A stretch of 64,000 bases of DNA from DTU098 sp964498525 (GTDB lineage: Bacteria; Bacillota; Desulfotomaculia; Desulfotomaculales; Pelotomaculaceae). The notes under the pieces are model-generated. The model saw nothing but the letters and a program-made list of their open reading frames with translations. It searched no databases and was not told where the DNA came from. Both the position numbers and the translations under genes were made by a program. Below are positions 43,462 through 53,477 of the stretch, in pieces. Numbering within the stretch: the stretch's first letter is position 1; each line of letters opens with the position of its first letter. The stretch is from NCBI GenBank assembly GCA_964498525.1, contig CAZCGU010000002.1:248001-312000 (forward strand). Reading direction: 5' to 3'.

Positions 43462-46400
43462 CCAGTGGACGAAGGAACAACAGGAAGCTATTGAAAGCAG
43501 AGGCCGGAACCTATTAGTGGCCGCCGCCGCCGGGGCGGGGAAAACTTCCGTCCTGGTGGAGCGGATTGTGCGGATGATAACGGATTCCGTTCATCCCGTG
43601 GATGTAGATCGCCTACTGGTGGTCACCTTCACCAACGCCGCGGCGGCCGAGATGAGGGAGCGCATCGGCCGGTCCCTGGGCGACGCCCTTGCCCGGCACC
43701 CGGACGACAAACACTTGCACAGGCAGTTGGCCCTGCTGGGGCGGGCCGGCATCAGTACCCTGCACGCCTTTTGCCTGGACTTGCTGCGGCAGCATTATTA
43801 CCGGGTGGACCTGGATCCTTCCTTCCGGGTGGCGGATGAGACCGAAACTGTCATGCTCCAGGCCGAGGCGCTGGAAGAACTCTTCGAGCGCCGTTACGCC
43901 GGGGAAAAAAACGCCCTTTTTACCGCCCTGGTGGACAGCTACGGGGGGCAGCGGGATGACGCCGTCCTGCAGGAGCTGGTCCTGGAGCTCTACCTTTTTT
44001 CCCGCAGCACACCCCGACCGGAGGAATGGCTGAAAAGGCTGCCCGGGGGCTTTGATCTGTCAGAAGGCGTTTCTCTGGACCAGCTGGCCTGGAGCGGCGC
44101 CTTGAAGAAATCACTGGAAATCGAGCTGGGCGCAGCGCTGTCCGCCCTGGAACAGGCCCTGGGGCAAGCCCGCAGTCCCGGCGGTCCCGGGATTTACCTG
44201 GCCAATCTGGAGGCGGAGCGGGAAATGGTGCAGGGCCTGTTCCAGGCCTGCGCCGCGGGCGCCCCCTGGGATTCCCTCTACCTGGCCTTCAACGGGGTTG
44301 CCTTCGGCAGGCTAAAGGCGTGTAAGAGGGGAGACGGCGGGGCGGAGCAGGCGGAGCAGGTCCGAAAAATAAGGGACGGGGTGAAAAAAAGAATTGCGGC
44401 GCTTCAGGTGAATTACTTCGGGAGGCCGCCGGAAGAGCTGTGTAAGGACCTGCGGGCTGTGGCGCCCCTGGTTCAGGAGTTGTCCGGCCTGGTCCTCGAT
44501 TTCGGGGAAACATACCGCCGGGTTAAGCTGGCCCGGGGTGTGCTGGACTTCAACGACCTGGAACATTACTGCCTGCAAATCCTGGAAGAGCGGAATTCTG
44601 ACGTCAGGGTGAGTTTGCCGGCGCGGCCCGGACAGGATTCACAGCAGGAACCGGGGCAGGCGCGAGCGCAGGAACTGCGGGAAAAGCCGGAGTCGCGGGA
44701 ATCGCCTCCTGGACGGACCACAGCATTTTCAGGAGAGTCCTGGGGAACTGGCCGGCAGGACGGCGATCCCGCTTCCCCTGCGTCGTCAAGAAAGGGGTTT
44801 CCCTCGCCGGTGGCTCTGGAGCTGCAGGATCGCTTCGAAGAAGTGCTGGTGGATGAATACCAGGACATCAACGCTGTGCAGGAGGCCATTCTCCAGCTGG
44901 TATCCCGCCAGGGGGAAAAGGGTTCAAATTTGTTTCTGGTGGGGGACGTAAAACAGAGTATTTACCGGTTCCGCCTGGCCGATCCCGGCCTGTTCCTGCA
45001 AAAATATATGGAATATCCCACCCGGGGGGATTTCGGGCAATCACGCCGCATCGACCTGGCCAAAAACTTTCGAAGCCGCCGGGGCATAATTGAAGCGGTC
45101 AACTTTCTTTTCCGCCAACTAATGACCCCAGGCGTAGGTGAAATGGAATACGGCCCCGGTGAGGAACTGGTTTATGCCGCCGGCTACCCGGAGAATCCGA
45201 AAGCAGGGGCAGGTCCGGAAGAAAGTGTGGAAATCCACCTGATTGAACGGGAAAACCCGGTTGGTGGCCCGGCAGGCAGCCTGGAAGCAGCCGGAAGTCC
45301 GGAGTCAGACGTCATTCCTGGAGCAGCTGGAAATCCGGCAACCGCCGGCAGCCGGGAATCTTCCGACAGACCCGGCGCCGCCGCCCAGGAGGACGGCGAG
45401 GGCGAAGAGGACCTGGATGCCGTTCAAAAGGAAGCAAGACTGGTGGCCGGGCGGATCAAGGAACTGGTGGAGGGCGCCCCCGGTGTCCCTCCCTTTGCGG
45501 TGTACAACAGGGGGCAAAAAGCCTGCCGCCCGGTTACTTACCGGGATGTGGTGGTGCTGCTGCGGGCTGTGACTGGTTACGCCAATATTTTTATGGAGGA
45601 ATTCCGGCAGGCGGGGGTCCCGGCATATGCCGAGCTGGCCACAGGGTATTTTGAAGCCACCGAGGTGGAAACCGTTCTTTCCCTGCTAAAGATCATTGAT
45701 AACCCCCGCCAGGATCTGCCCCTGGCCGGCGTTTTGCGCTCTCCCATCGTTGGCCTTAACGCCGGGGAAATGGCGAAGGTAAGGCTGTGCGCCCGCCGGG
45801 GGGACTACCTTGATGCTGTGGTGGCGGCCTCGTTATCGGATAAGGGCGTTTTAGCGGAACGTTTAACGGATTTCCTCGGCAAGCTGGAGAACTGGCGGAC
45901 TGCCGCCAGGCAGGGCAACCTGGCGGATTTGATCTGGACCCTTTACCGGGAAACCGGCTATTACGATTTCGTGGGAGGGCTGCCCGGGGGCGGCCAGCGG
46001 CAGGCAAATCTTAGGGCGCTCCTCCACCGGGCGGAACAGTACGAAGCTACCACTTTCCGGGGTCTATTCCTTTTTCTTCGCTTTATCGAACGGATCCGGG
46101 AAGGTGGACGCGATCTGGGCGCCGCCCGCTTCCTGAGCGAAAACGAAAACGTGGTACGGCTGATGAGCATCCACAAAAGCAAAGGCCTGGAATTTCCGGT
46201 GGTGATTGTGGCGGGGCTGGGCAAGCGGTTTAATTTTAAGGATCTGGCTAAAAATGTTCTTTTTCATAAGGATCTGGGTCTTGGCCCCCAGCTGGCGGAC
46301 CCGGAAACAAGGGTAACCTACCCCACCGTGGCCAAGCTGGCTATAAGGCAAAAGTTGAAAATGGAGGCGCTGTCCGAAGAAATGCGCATCCTTTACGTAG

Positions 46401-47809
46401 CCCTGACCAGGGCCAGGGAAAAGCTGATTCTGGTGGGTTCCGCCAGAAACCTGGAGAATTGTGCCCGCCGCTGGTGCGGGCCGGTGGCTGCGGAAAGCTG
46501 GGCCCTGCCGGAGGGGGAGCTGGGCGGCGCCATGAGCTACCTGGACTGGCTGATGCCGGCAGCAGCCCGCCACAGGGACGGCGCCGGACTCCGCCAGTTC
46601 GGACATTGCGGGGACTTGCCGCCGGAGTTTGTGGTTTCCAACAGTTCACGCTGGCAGGTGATCCTCGACGCCGCGGCGTCCCGGGATAAAGCCGGGGAAA
46701 AGATAACCCCTGATATATTTGAAAGGATTCGCCGGATGGAACCGCCTGGTCCTGCCGGTCCCAGGGCGGAGATTGTCCGGTCCCGGCTAGAGTGGACCTA
46801 TCCTGCGGCTCATGCGCCGGGCAGGGCTGCCAAGGTTTCCGTCACGGAGTTGAAACGCCGGTTCGATCCCCTGATGGGGGAGGAGGAACCTTCCCTGGCG
46901 GACTTCCGGTTGCCCATCGGGGGCAGGCCCCTTTTCCTCCAGGAAAAGCGCGGCCTCTCCGCTGCGGAAGCGGGGACAGCCCTGCACCTGGCGTTGCAGA
47001 ACCTGGATCTGACCGGGGACACCGGCGCCGTTTCCATTGCGGAGCAGGTGGACAGGATGGTAGAGCGTGAGCTTCTAACCCGGGAACAGGCCGGTTCCTT
47101 ACCGGTGGAGCGGATTGCCGCTTTTTTTACCGGTGAACTGGGAAAAAGGGTGCTGTCCGGCCACAGGGTGCTGCGGGAACTGCCCTTTACGCTGGTCCTG
47201 CCGGCAGCCCTGATCTATGCTGAACCAGGGGGTCACTCCGAAAGCCGGGTCCCGGCCGGTATCAATTGTTGGGATTTTTCCCGGGCGTCCTCCGGCGGGG
47301 GAGAACAAGCCGGTAAAATAGTTCAGGGCGGCAGGGGTTTTAACGATAAGCAGGACGGGGAAAGGGACGGGGGCCTTGCTTATCGCCAGGGCCATTCCCC
47401 GGGGATGGCGCCGTCGCCCCGGGTTCCCGGAAGTTATCCCCGGGGGGGGGAGCGCGCCGCCGGCGCGAGTTCAACCACGGATTCCCGGGAAGACAGCCAG
47501 GGTATGCGGCGGGAAGAACCCGCAGTACCGGACCTTTCAGTTGCCTGGCTCAACACCTGGCCCGGGGAAAACAAGGGCGAAACCGTCCTGGTTCAGGGTG
47601 TAGTGGACTTACTGGTGGACGAGGGAGACGGTTTTCTGCTGGTGGATTACAAGTCCGACCGGATTCCGGCCGATCAAATAGGACTTGCGGCCGCCCGCTA
47701 CCGGGGCCAGCTGAACCTTTACGCCATGGCAGTGGAAAGCATACTGCACAGGAAAGTGAAGGAAAAGTATGTTTACCTTTTCCACCTCAACCGTGCCGTA
47801 CCCCTGTAA
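43454..47809 (+). CDS. addA: ATP-dependent helicase/nuclease subunit AddA, with three long inserts
   Basis: UvrD/Rep-type helicase plus RecB-type nuclease. Walker A AAAGAGKT (24-31), VVTFTNAAAAEMRER, VDEYQDIN (motif II), LVGDVKQSIYRFR, MSIHKSKGLEFPVVIV, ILYVALTRAREKL, and the nuclease LVDYKSDRI. At 1451 residues it is about 220 longer than Bacillus AddA. The surplus sits in three hydrophilic, low-complexity stretches: residues about 382-453, 602-650 and 1257-1373, all between conserved blocks. The frame stays open throughout, so the gene seems functional. ATG 43454 overlaps addB. Confidence 0.94.
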   Translation: MSNQWTKEQQEAIESRGRNLLVAAAAGAGKTSVLVERIVRMITDSVHPVDVDRLLVVTFTNAAAAEMRERIGRSLGDALARHPDDKHLHRQLALLGRAGISTLHAFCLDLLRQHYYRVDLDPSFRVADETETVMLQAEALEELFERRYAGEKNALFTALVDSYGGQRDDAVLQELVLELYLFSRSTPRPEEWLKRLPGGFDLSEGVSLDQLAWSGALKKSLEIELGAALSALEQALGQARSPGGPGIYLANLEAEREMVQGLFQACAAGAPWDSLYLAFNGVAFGRLKACKRGDGGAEQAEQVRKIRDGVKKRIAALQVNYFGRPPEELCKDLRAVAPLVQELSGLVLDFGETYRRVKLARGVLDFNDLEHYCLQILEERNSDVRVSLPARPGQDSQQEPGQARAQELREKPESRESPPGRTTAFSGESWGTGRQDGDPASPASSRKGFPSPVALELQDRFEEVLVDEYQDINAVQEAILQLVSRQGEKGSNLFLVGDVKQSIYRFRLADPGLFLQKYMEYPTRGDFGQSRRIDLAKNFRSRRGIIEAVNFLFRQLMTPGVGEMEYGPGEELVYAAGYPENPKAGAGPEESVEIHLIERENPVGGPAGSLEAAGSPESDVIPGAAGNPATAGSRESSDRPGAAAQEDGEGEEDLDAVQKEARLVAGRIKELVEGAPGVPPFAVYNRGQKACRPVTYRDVVVLLRAVTGYANIFMEEFRQAGVPAYAELATGYFEATEVETVLSLLKIIDNPRQDLPLAGVLRSPIVGLNAGEMAKVRLCARRGDYLDAVVAASLSDKGVLAERLTDFLGKLENWRTAARQGNLADLIWTLYRETGYYDFVGGLPGGGQRQANLRALLHRAEQYEATTFRGLFLFLRFIERIREGGRDLGAARFLSENENVVRLMSIHKSKGLEFPVVIVAGLGKRFNFKDLAKNVLFHKDLGLGPQLADPETRVTYPTVAKLAIRQKLKMEALSEEMRILYVALTRAREKLILVGSARNLENCARRWCGPVAAESWALPEGELGGAMSYLDWLMPAAARHRDGAGLRQFGHCGDLPPEFVVSNSSRWQVILDAAASRDKAGEKITPDIFERIRRMEPPGPAGPRAEIVRSRLEWTYPAAHAPGRAAKVSVTELKRRFDPLMGEEEPSLADFRLPIGGRPLFLQEKRGLSAAEAGTALHLALQNLDLTGDTGAVSIAEQVDRMVERELLTREQAGSLPVERIAAFFTGELGKRVLSGHRVLRELPFTLVLPAALIYAEPGGHSESRVPAGINCWDFSRASSGGGEQAGKIVQGGRGFNDKQDGERDGGLAYRQGHSPGMAPSPRVPGSYPRGGERAAGASSTTDSREDSQGMRREEPAVPDLSVAWLNTWPGENKGETVLVQGVVDLLVDEGDGFLLVDYKSDRIPADQIGLAAARYRGQLNLYAMAVESILHRKVKEKYVYLFHLNRAVPL

Positions 47810-47924
47810 AATGTTATTTTGCATTTTCAATAAAAACTGTATATTATGCTGGTTGCCGGGGTTAACCCCCCGGTTACTTTAGTATGGCCCGAACAGAAAA
47901 GAAAGGTGTCAACTATCACGTTCG

Positions 47925-48452
47925 TCAAGGCTCGATCCAGAACTCCCAGGCACAGTAGTATTCCGGGGGATGGTCATCCGGGGGGCAGGCGATGCAGCGG
48001 GTTTTAATCCGGGGATCGATGGTCCTGGCAAAGGTCTCGTATTCTACCAAACCTACGGATTTGCAGGGGAAATCGGGCAGGTTTTTTCTTTTTCTGGCAG
48101 ACTGGACCCGGCAGTCGTTCATTCTGAAAACAATCCTGTTTTGATCCAGGTCAATGATCTCCTGTTTGTTAACAAAGGCGTAAAGCCTTAAGCCCAGCGC
48201 CTTCTTTAGGGCCGGGATGCCGCCGTTCGGGGGAATCTTTAGCAGCTTCATGATCCTGGCGGCTTCAACCGGGGAAAATTTTTCCCAGGCGGCGGCGTCG
48301 ATCCGGATAGCCTCTTCCATGCCGTAAGTCCTTTCCGCGGCTTGAAACCAGAGGCCGTCGTGAGCCAGCCATCTTTTGGCCATGTCTTTTAAAAGAGTTA
48401 ATAAAAACTCCCTGTCCATGAAATCGATGGGCGGCTTATTGTCTTTATTCAT
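47925..48452 (-). CDS. Conserved hypothetical protein (DUF6125-like)
   Basis: 175 residues, mostly helical in the first half (ERTYGMEEAIRIDAAAWEKF, SPVEAARIMKLL). The second half holds three cysteines in RCIACPPDDHPPEYYCAWEF, a pattern I associate with the DUF6125 group in Clostridia (memory, not searched), where a bound ligand or metal is plausible. ATG 48452 follows GGAGGGTGAC. It converges on addA. Confidence 0.65.
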   Translation of the reverse strand: MNKDNKPPIDFMDREFLLTLLKDMAKRWLAHDGLWFQAAERTYGMEEAIRIDAAAWEKFSPVEAARIMKLLKIPPNGGIPALKKALGLRLYAFVNKQEIIDLDQNRIVFRMNDCRVQSARKRKNLPDFPCKSVGLVEYETFARTIDPRIKTRCIACPPDDHPPEYYCAWEFWIEP

Positions 48453-48659
48453 GTCACCCTCCTGACCGGATCCGGTGCCCGTTGTTATTTATTCTGAGCA
48501 CACTGGTCCTGGTATTTTAGCTTTCCGGTAGTTTGCAGAATCTAATGAGTATATTCTTTTCCAGGTTTTAAGATACCTCCCGGTGAAAAAAAAAGGAGCT
48601 TAAATTGAGGGACTACATGCAAAACCCTGGCCCTTTTTCTATTCAAGGGTAGAAGCTTG

Positions 48660-48824
48660 ATGCGGGAATTAGAAGCCCGGGTTGTGCTAACCGGGGGAAT
48701 GGGGATGGTTTTTGGCATGGCCCGGAAGTTTGATATTTCATTAAATTTTGAACAATTATTTGTATCAGCAGGAAGAATTAAACCTGGAGAGAATAAATTG
48801 AGACAAGGTCCCGATACCTGTTAA
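48660..48824 (+). CDS. Possible 54-residue protein
   Basis: In the 476-base gap before the next gene, ATG 48660 opens a frame of 54 residues (MRELEARVVLTGGMGM ... FEQLFVSAGRIKPGENK). The upstream AGGGTAGAAG is only a weak ribosome site. It could be a small protein, a relic or chance. Nothing else in 48453-48928 looks coding. Confidence 0.25.
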   Translation: MRELEARVVLTGGMGMVFGMARKFDISLNFEQLFVSAGRIKPGENKLRQGPDTC

Positions 48825-48928
48825 GTAAGATCCAGTTGGTGTTAGAAAACCAGTCTAACCAGATATTTTTGGAATAGTGCTGGAAGGTTTCCCACGGGAG
48901 CAGAATACCGAAAAAAGGAGTGCGTGTT

Positions 48929-49474
48929 ATGGATAAATTTACCTTAACCAGCCCGGAAGCTGTTTTAATGATTATCGATATTCAGGAGCGCCTGGTACCG
49001 CCCATGAAATACGGTGGGCAGGTTATTAAAAAGACGAATATCCTCCTTTCCATTGCCGGGGATCTGGGAATTCCTGTAATGGTCACTGAACAGTACCCCA
49101 GGGGCCTTGGTAAAACAGTTCCCGAGCTAGCTGCGGGTCCAGAGGCGGCAACTTTTGAAAAAGTAACTTTTTCGGGCTGTACCGGGGATGTAACCTCCAA
49201 ACTTAGCGGACTGGGCAGAAAGAAGATAATTGTTACCGGGATGGAAACCCATGTATGTGTTTTTCAAACGGTGCGGGATTTGCTGGCCCTGGGTTACCAG
49301 GTTTTTGTGGTTGGGGATGCGGTATGTTCCCGGACCAAGGAAAACTACCGGAATGCCATATCCCTGATGTCTCAAATGGGGGCGGTGATCACAAATACAG
49401 AAACAGTATTTTTTGACCTGATGAAAAAGGCGGCAACTCCTCAATTCAGGAAGTTGTCGGAATTAATAAAATAA
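48929..49474 (+). CDS. Isochorismatase-family hydrolase
   Basis: 181 residues with the Asp-Lys-Cys triad of cysteine hydrolases: Asp17 (IIDIQERL), Lys78 (FEKVTFSGC) and Cys110 (GMETHVCVFQT). Relatives hydrolyse nicotinamide, isochorismate or carbamoyl compounds; the substrate here is unclear. ATG 48929 lies 8 bases after AAGGAG. It converges on the histidine kinase with 27 bases between. Confidence 0.9.
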   Translation: MDKFTLTSPEAVLMIIDIQERLVPPMKYGGQVIKKTNILLSIAGDLGIPVMVTEQYPRGLGKTVPELAAGPEAATFEKVTFSGCTGDVTSKLSGLGRKKIIVTGMETHVCVFQTVRDLLALGYQVFVVGDAVCSRTKENYRNAISLMSQMGAVITNTETVFFDLMKKAATPQFRKLSELIK

Positions 49475-49501
49475 AAACAAGGGTGGTCAAAACCGCTGTT
49501 T

Positions 49502-51181
49502 TCAGGATTCCCGTTTAAACTTAACAAAAAAAGTTGTACCCTGGTCGCCAGTCTCGAAGCTTATTTTGGCATTATGTCTGGAGGCAATACTGAAGCAAAT
49601 TGCCAGGCCCAAACCAGTTCCGTTGTCCTTCGTTGTAAAGAAAGGGGTACCAAGCTTTTCAAAATTCCCGGGGTCAATCCCTTCTCCTTGATCCCCAACG
49701 GAAAAGACAATATCTTTTTTTTCCATGTATGTCTTAAGCGTTAATACTCCGCCCGGTTGCATCGCTTCCAGACCGTTGCGCACCAGGTTTAAAATGAGTT
49801 GACGAATTTCTTTCTCGTCCAGGCACAGGCTGAGAACTGTTTCGGGACGAAAAATCACAGTAATATCATTATTTGTGGCATCTGACTGGATTAAGGGCAA
49901 AATAGCATCAATAATACTGTTTATGTTATTTTGCTTTTTTTCCAGATTCTTGTTTTGGGCTAAAGAAAGGAATTCGGTAATTATTGAATTGATCCTGTCC
50001 AGTTCTTCAATCATCAATGTATAGTAATCGTAATATTTGACGCATTCGGGTTTTGTCCTCAAGATTTGCAGAAAACCCCGCACGGTTGTCATGGGATTTC
50101 TAATCTCGTGACCTATACCCGCAGCTATCTCTCCCACCAGTTTAAGCCGTTCCAGGCGGGCCATTTCGATCAAAAATTGCTTATGCTCGGTTACGTCGTT
50201 CATCATGCCGAAGACGCATTCTATGCCATTCATGTTGATTATGTCGGCGGAGTATAAAGCTGTACGCAATTCGCCGGATTTTTTTCTGAAGGTAACTTCT
50301 TGATTGTAAACGGCGCCCTTTTCCTTGATCAATTCCAGTATACTTTCCCGCTCTTCATGATCCACCCATACGTATAGATCATGCATTTTCCTCCCAATAA
50401 TCTCTTCTCGCTGGAACTCGTGGAGCATGACAAAGGCATTGTTGACATCAATAATAGTGCCGTCTTTCAGCGAGGTTATGGCCATGGGATTGGGTGTGGC
50501 ATGAAATACCCTGGAGAACCATTCTTCGGACAGGCGCAGGGCTTTCTCCGCTTTTTTGCGCTCCAATATTTCGCGCCGGAGGCGCAAGTTTGTTTTCAGC
50601 AACTTGTCCGTGCGTTTTTGAACCATCTCTTCCAGGCCGCGGCGGTATTGTTTTAATTCCTCTTCTACCTGCTTGCGCCGGGTTATGTCGATAACCATGC
50701 CTTCGTAGTAAAGAACCCTGCCTTCATCATTCCGGACCAGGCGGACGTTGTTGTAAACCCATATTTTACTTCCGTCTTTGCGGCGGGCCGGGATTTCAAA
50801 GGCACAGGAACCGCTGTCCAGGAGCCTGTTTATGCAACGGATACGGTCATCGCTACTGGCATAAATTTGTTTTCCCACATCCTGGACGGTGTTAATCAAT
50901 TCTTCCGGTGAACCATAACCGAAGATTTTGGCAAAGGCATTGTTCACCGTCAGGCAGCGGCCGTCGGGCGAGCTCTGGAAAATGCCGACAATGGATTTTT
51001 CAAAAATATCGCGGTATCTTTCTGCCGTGGTTACAGTTTGTTTCCTTTGCTTGTTGTTTTTTGGGGAAGAATCAGGCCCATCCCGGTGCGGTTTTCCCAC
51101 AGCCCTTAACTCTGCAACTTGCTTGCGTAATTCGATGATTTCGCTAATCAACTGTTCCTTTGTTTTATACTCGTCCCCCAA
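49502..51181 (-). CDS. PAS-domain sensor histidine kinase
   Basis: 559 residues, no membrane span. Two PAS/PAC domains (about 60-180 and 225-335) joined by a coiled coil, then HisKA with phosphoacceptor His358 in GIGHEIRNPMTT and HATPase_c with LVRNGLEAM, GDQGEGI and GTGLGLAI. The architecture is like soluble KinA-type kinases that feed Spo0A. No response regulator is adjacent, which also fits an orphan sporulation kinase, though that is inference. TTG start at 51181 behind AAGGGGCGG. Confidence 0.92.
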   Translation of the reverse strand: MGDEYKTKEQLISEIIELRKQVAELRAVGKPHRDGPDSSPKNNKQRKQTVTTAERYRDIFEKSIVGIFQSSPDGRCLTVNNAFAKIFGYGSPEELINTVQDVGKQIYASSDDRIRCINRLLDSGSCAFEIPARRKDGSKIWVYNNVRLVRNDEGRVLYYEGMVIDITRRKQVEEELKQYRRGLEEMVQKRTDKLLKTNLRLRREILERKKAEKALRLSEEWFSRVFHATPNPMAITSLKDGTIIDVNNAFVMLHEFQREEIIGRKMHDLYVWVDHEERESILELIKEKGAVYNQEVTFRKKSGELRTALYSADIINMNGIECVFGMMNDVTEHKQFLIEMARLERLKLVGEIAAGIGHEIRNPMTTVRGFLQILRTKPECVKYYDYYTLMIEELDRINSIITEFLSLAQNKNLEKKQNNINSIIDAILPLIQSDATNNDITVIFRPETVLSLCLDEKEIRQLILNLVRNGLEAMQPGGVLTLKTYMEKKDIVFSVGDQGEGIDPGNFEKLGTPFFTTKDNGTGLGLAICFSIASRHNAKISFETGDQGTTFFVKFKRES

Positions 51182-51602
51182 ACAAACCGCCCCTTATTTT
51201 GGTTTTAGTGAATAGCTTATTTCCCTGCGGGTCTCTAACTTAAGTTAAGGATTTTAGATTCCCTGCAATAATCTAAATTTATTCCCGAAAGGGGGAAAAC
51301 AACCCTCGCAGTATACTGGTTGAGGTAGGTTTGTTTCTATGCTAACAAATAAAGTGAAGCTATAGGGATAAGCTGCCATCTTTTTTTTGGTCCTTTGCCC
51401 TTATTATATCAATTAAATGAACAGTAATACCAGATAAGTTCTAACTGTGTCAATCAGCAGAGCAGGAATATTTGATTGATCTTCCCTGCCCGGGGGTATC
51501 GTAATTCCCCTTTTTTCACATAATAGATGACTCCTGCAAGTCCAGGAGTCTTTGTCATTTTAAAATGATAGCATTCCGACTAATTTAACTGTATTAACTC
51601 TG
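51182..51602. other. Intergenic region with hairpin between paaK and the kinase gene
   Basis: About 420 AT-rich bases, no gene seen. GACTCCTG/CAGGAGTC (51529-51536 with 51543-51550) forms a perfect 8-bp stem followed by a loose T-rich stretch on the plus strand; on the minus strand, downstream of paaK, it is a weak terminator candidate. Confidence 0.4.
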
Positions 51603-52883
51603 CTAACATTCCCTGTAGTCGAAGACCCTCTTGCTTTTTTTCTCGCTCCGGGGCAGGGAACCGTTCGGCACAGCCTCAACGTCCACCAGAATGCCGATGC
51701 GGGTTTTAATGTTCTTGCGCAGCCGGTTGGCCACATCCTCCATCTGTTGGTCCTTCGCGGCCTCAACTTTAACCAGGATATTGTCCTTGCCCTGGTCCCT
51801 GGTTACAATAATCTGGTACTCGCTGCCGGCGCCCCTGGTTATTTGCAGAACGTGGTCCACCTGGCCGGGGTAGATATTTACTCCTTTGATCTTGATCATG
51901 TCGTCGGTGCGGCCGAGGACGCGTTCGTGCCTGGGATGGGGACTGCCGCAGCGACACTGGCCGGTGATGATCCGTGTGATATCCCGGGTACGGTAACGCA
52001 AAAGGGGCATACCCTCCTTGGTTAAAGTGGTGACAACCAGCTCACCTTCCTCACCCGGGGGAAGCTGCCGGCCGCTGAAGGGGTCCACAACCTCAAAGAG
52101 AAGGTGATCGTGCCAGAAGTGCAGACCGCAGTGCTGGGGGCAATCTATGGAAATGCCCGGTCCGTATATTTCCGTCAGGCCGTAAATGTCAAAGGTCTGG
52201 ATGCCCAGCAGCTCCTCAATTCTGGCACGCATTTTCTCCCCCCAGCGTTCCGAGCCGAAAATCCCCAGGCGGAGTTTAATCTGGTCGCGCAGCCCCTGCC
52301 TGGATATTTCCTCGGCCAGAAGCAGGGCGTAGGAAGAGGTAGCAGTTAAAACAGTGGTTTGAAGATCGATCATCATCTCGATTTGCTTTCGGGTATTGCC
52401 GGGTCCGGTGGGGATAGCCATGGCGCCCAGGCGCTCCGCCCCGGCTTGAAAGCCGATACCGGCGGTCCACAGGCCGTAGCCCGGCGTTACCTGAATGCGG
52501 TCCCCGCTGGTAACGCCCGTCATGGCCATGCAGCGGGCCATCATTTCCGCCCAGGTGGACACGTCCTGGGCAGTATAGGGCACGATAACCGGCTTGCCCG
52601 TGGTTCCGGATGAGGAGTGAATCCGGACCACCCGCTCCTCGGGGACGGCCATCAGCCCCAGGGGATAGCCTGTACGCAATTCTTCCTTGGTGGTAAAGGG
52701 AAGGCGCCCCAGGTCGTCCAGGGACTTTACACCTTCCGGGTCGACTCCCGCATCATCCAGTTTTTGCTTGTAAAAGGGGGAGTTTTTATAAAGGTGCGGG
52801 ATCATTTTCCGCAGTTTATTTTCCTGGTAATAAAAGATTTGATCCAGGTTGAAGGATTCATTTTCGCCAAGTTTCAGAGCCAT
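51603..52883 (-). CDS. paaK: Phenylacetate-CoA ligase (AMP-forming)
   Basis: 426 residues of the adenylate-forming PaaK family. Nucleotide-binding IHSSSGTTGKPVIVPYT, the IYGLTEIYGPG motif and the C-terminal LGRTDDMIKIKGVNIYPGQ with its adenylation-site residues. It activates phenylacetate or related aryl acids with CoA. Transcribed after iorA-iorB with 3 bases spacing, so one operon. ATG 52883 follows GGAGGTGG. Confidence 0.95.
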   Translation of the reverse strand: MALKLGENESFNLDQIFYYQENKLRKMIPHLYKNSPFYKQKLDDAGVDPEGVKSLDDLGRLPFTTKEELRTGYPLGLMAVPEERVVRIHSSSGTTGKPVIVPYTAQDVSTWAEMMARCMAMTGVTSGDRIQVTPGYGLWTAGIGFQAGAERLGAMAIPTGPGNTRKQIEMMIDLQTTVLTATSSYALLLAEEISRQGLRDQIKLRLGIFGSERWGEKMRARIEELLGIQTFDIYGLTEIYGPGISIDCPQHCGLHFWHDHLLFEVVDPFSGRQLPPGEEGELVVTTLTKEGMPLLRYRTRDITRIITGQCRCGSPHPRHERVLGRTDDMIKIKGVNIYPGQVDHVLQITRGAGSEYQIIVTRDQGKDNILVKVEAAKDQQMEDVANRLRKNIKTRIGILVDVEAVPNGSLPRSEKKSKRVFDYREC

Positions 52884-52886
52884 TTC

Positions 52887-53477
52887 CTAGGCCACCTCCA
52901 TTGCCGCGCGCCCGGCCGCAAAGGCACGTTGGTTTAATTCCAGAAACTTTTCAGGCACGAAGCGCAGGACTGCCCGGAGCATTTGTTCCGGCCCAAAGGG
53001 CAGCCCGGGAAGGGTGGAAAGGGCTCCCAGGATTATCACGTTGCCGGTTTTGGCATGACCGGCCTGGCGGGATAGTTCTTCCAGGTCGAGAAAAAAAACT
53101 TTACGGGCCCGCTCCTTGATATATTTGGTGATATTTTCCCGGTCATAGGTGGACAGGCCCAGCTGGACTGTGGCCGGGACAATGGCAGCGGTGGAGGCAA
53201 TAACAGTGCCGCCCGGCTTTAATTTGTCCAGGGCCCGGGCTGTTTCAGCCAGCTCCAGCCCCAGCAGGAAGTCGGCCCTATGGTCCGGAATGGTGGCGCC
53301 GTAGAGCTCTTCCCCCATGCGGACATGGCTTACAACCGAGCCTTCCCGCTGGGCCATGCCGATAACTTCCGAGGTGCGCACGGCCAGGCCGCGTTCCATA
53401 GCCGCCAGGGCCAGGGCCCGGGAGGCCAGTACCGAACCCTGCCCCCCGACGCCGCTGATTACAATGTCCAGATTCAT
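52887..53477 (-). CDS. iorB: Indolepyruvate ferredoxin oxidoreductase, beta subunit
   Basis: 196 residues of the gamma-type domain of 2-oxoacid:ferredoxin oxidoreductases (VISGVGGQGSVLASRALALAA, SEVIGMAQREGSVVSHVR). ATG 53477 overlaps the iorA stop (ATGA) and follows GGGAGGAA. Works with IorA to oxidise arylpyruvates to aryl-acetyl-CoA. Confidence 0.95.
   Translation of the reverse strand: MNLDIVISGVGGQGSVLASRALALAAMERGLAVRTSEVIGMAQREGSVVSHVRMGEELYGATIPDHRADFLLGLELAETARALDKLKPGGTVIASTAAIVPATVQLGLSTYDRENITKYIKERARKVFFLDLEELSRQAGHAKTGNVIILGALSTLPGLPFGPEQMLRAVLRFVPEKFLELNQRAFAAGRAAMEVA

Noticed and set aside
44590..47600. AddA inserts as possible inteins or introns
   Set aside because: They lack intein motifs (no N-terminal Cys/Ser block, no HN-C/S end) and are too short and low-complexity; plain insertions fit better.
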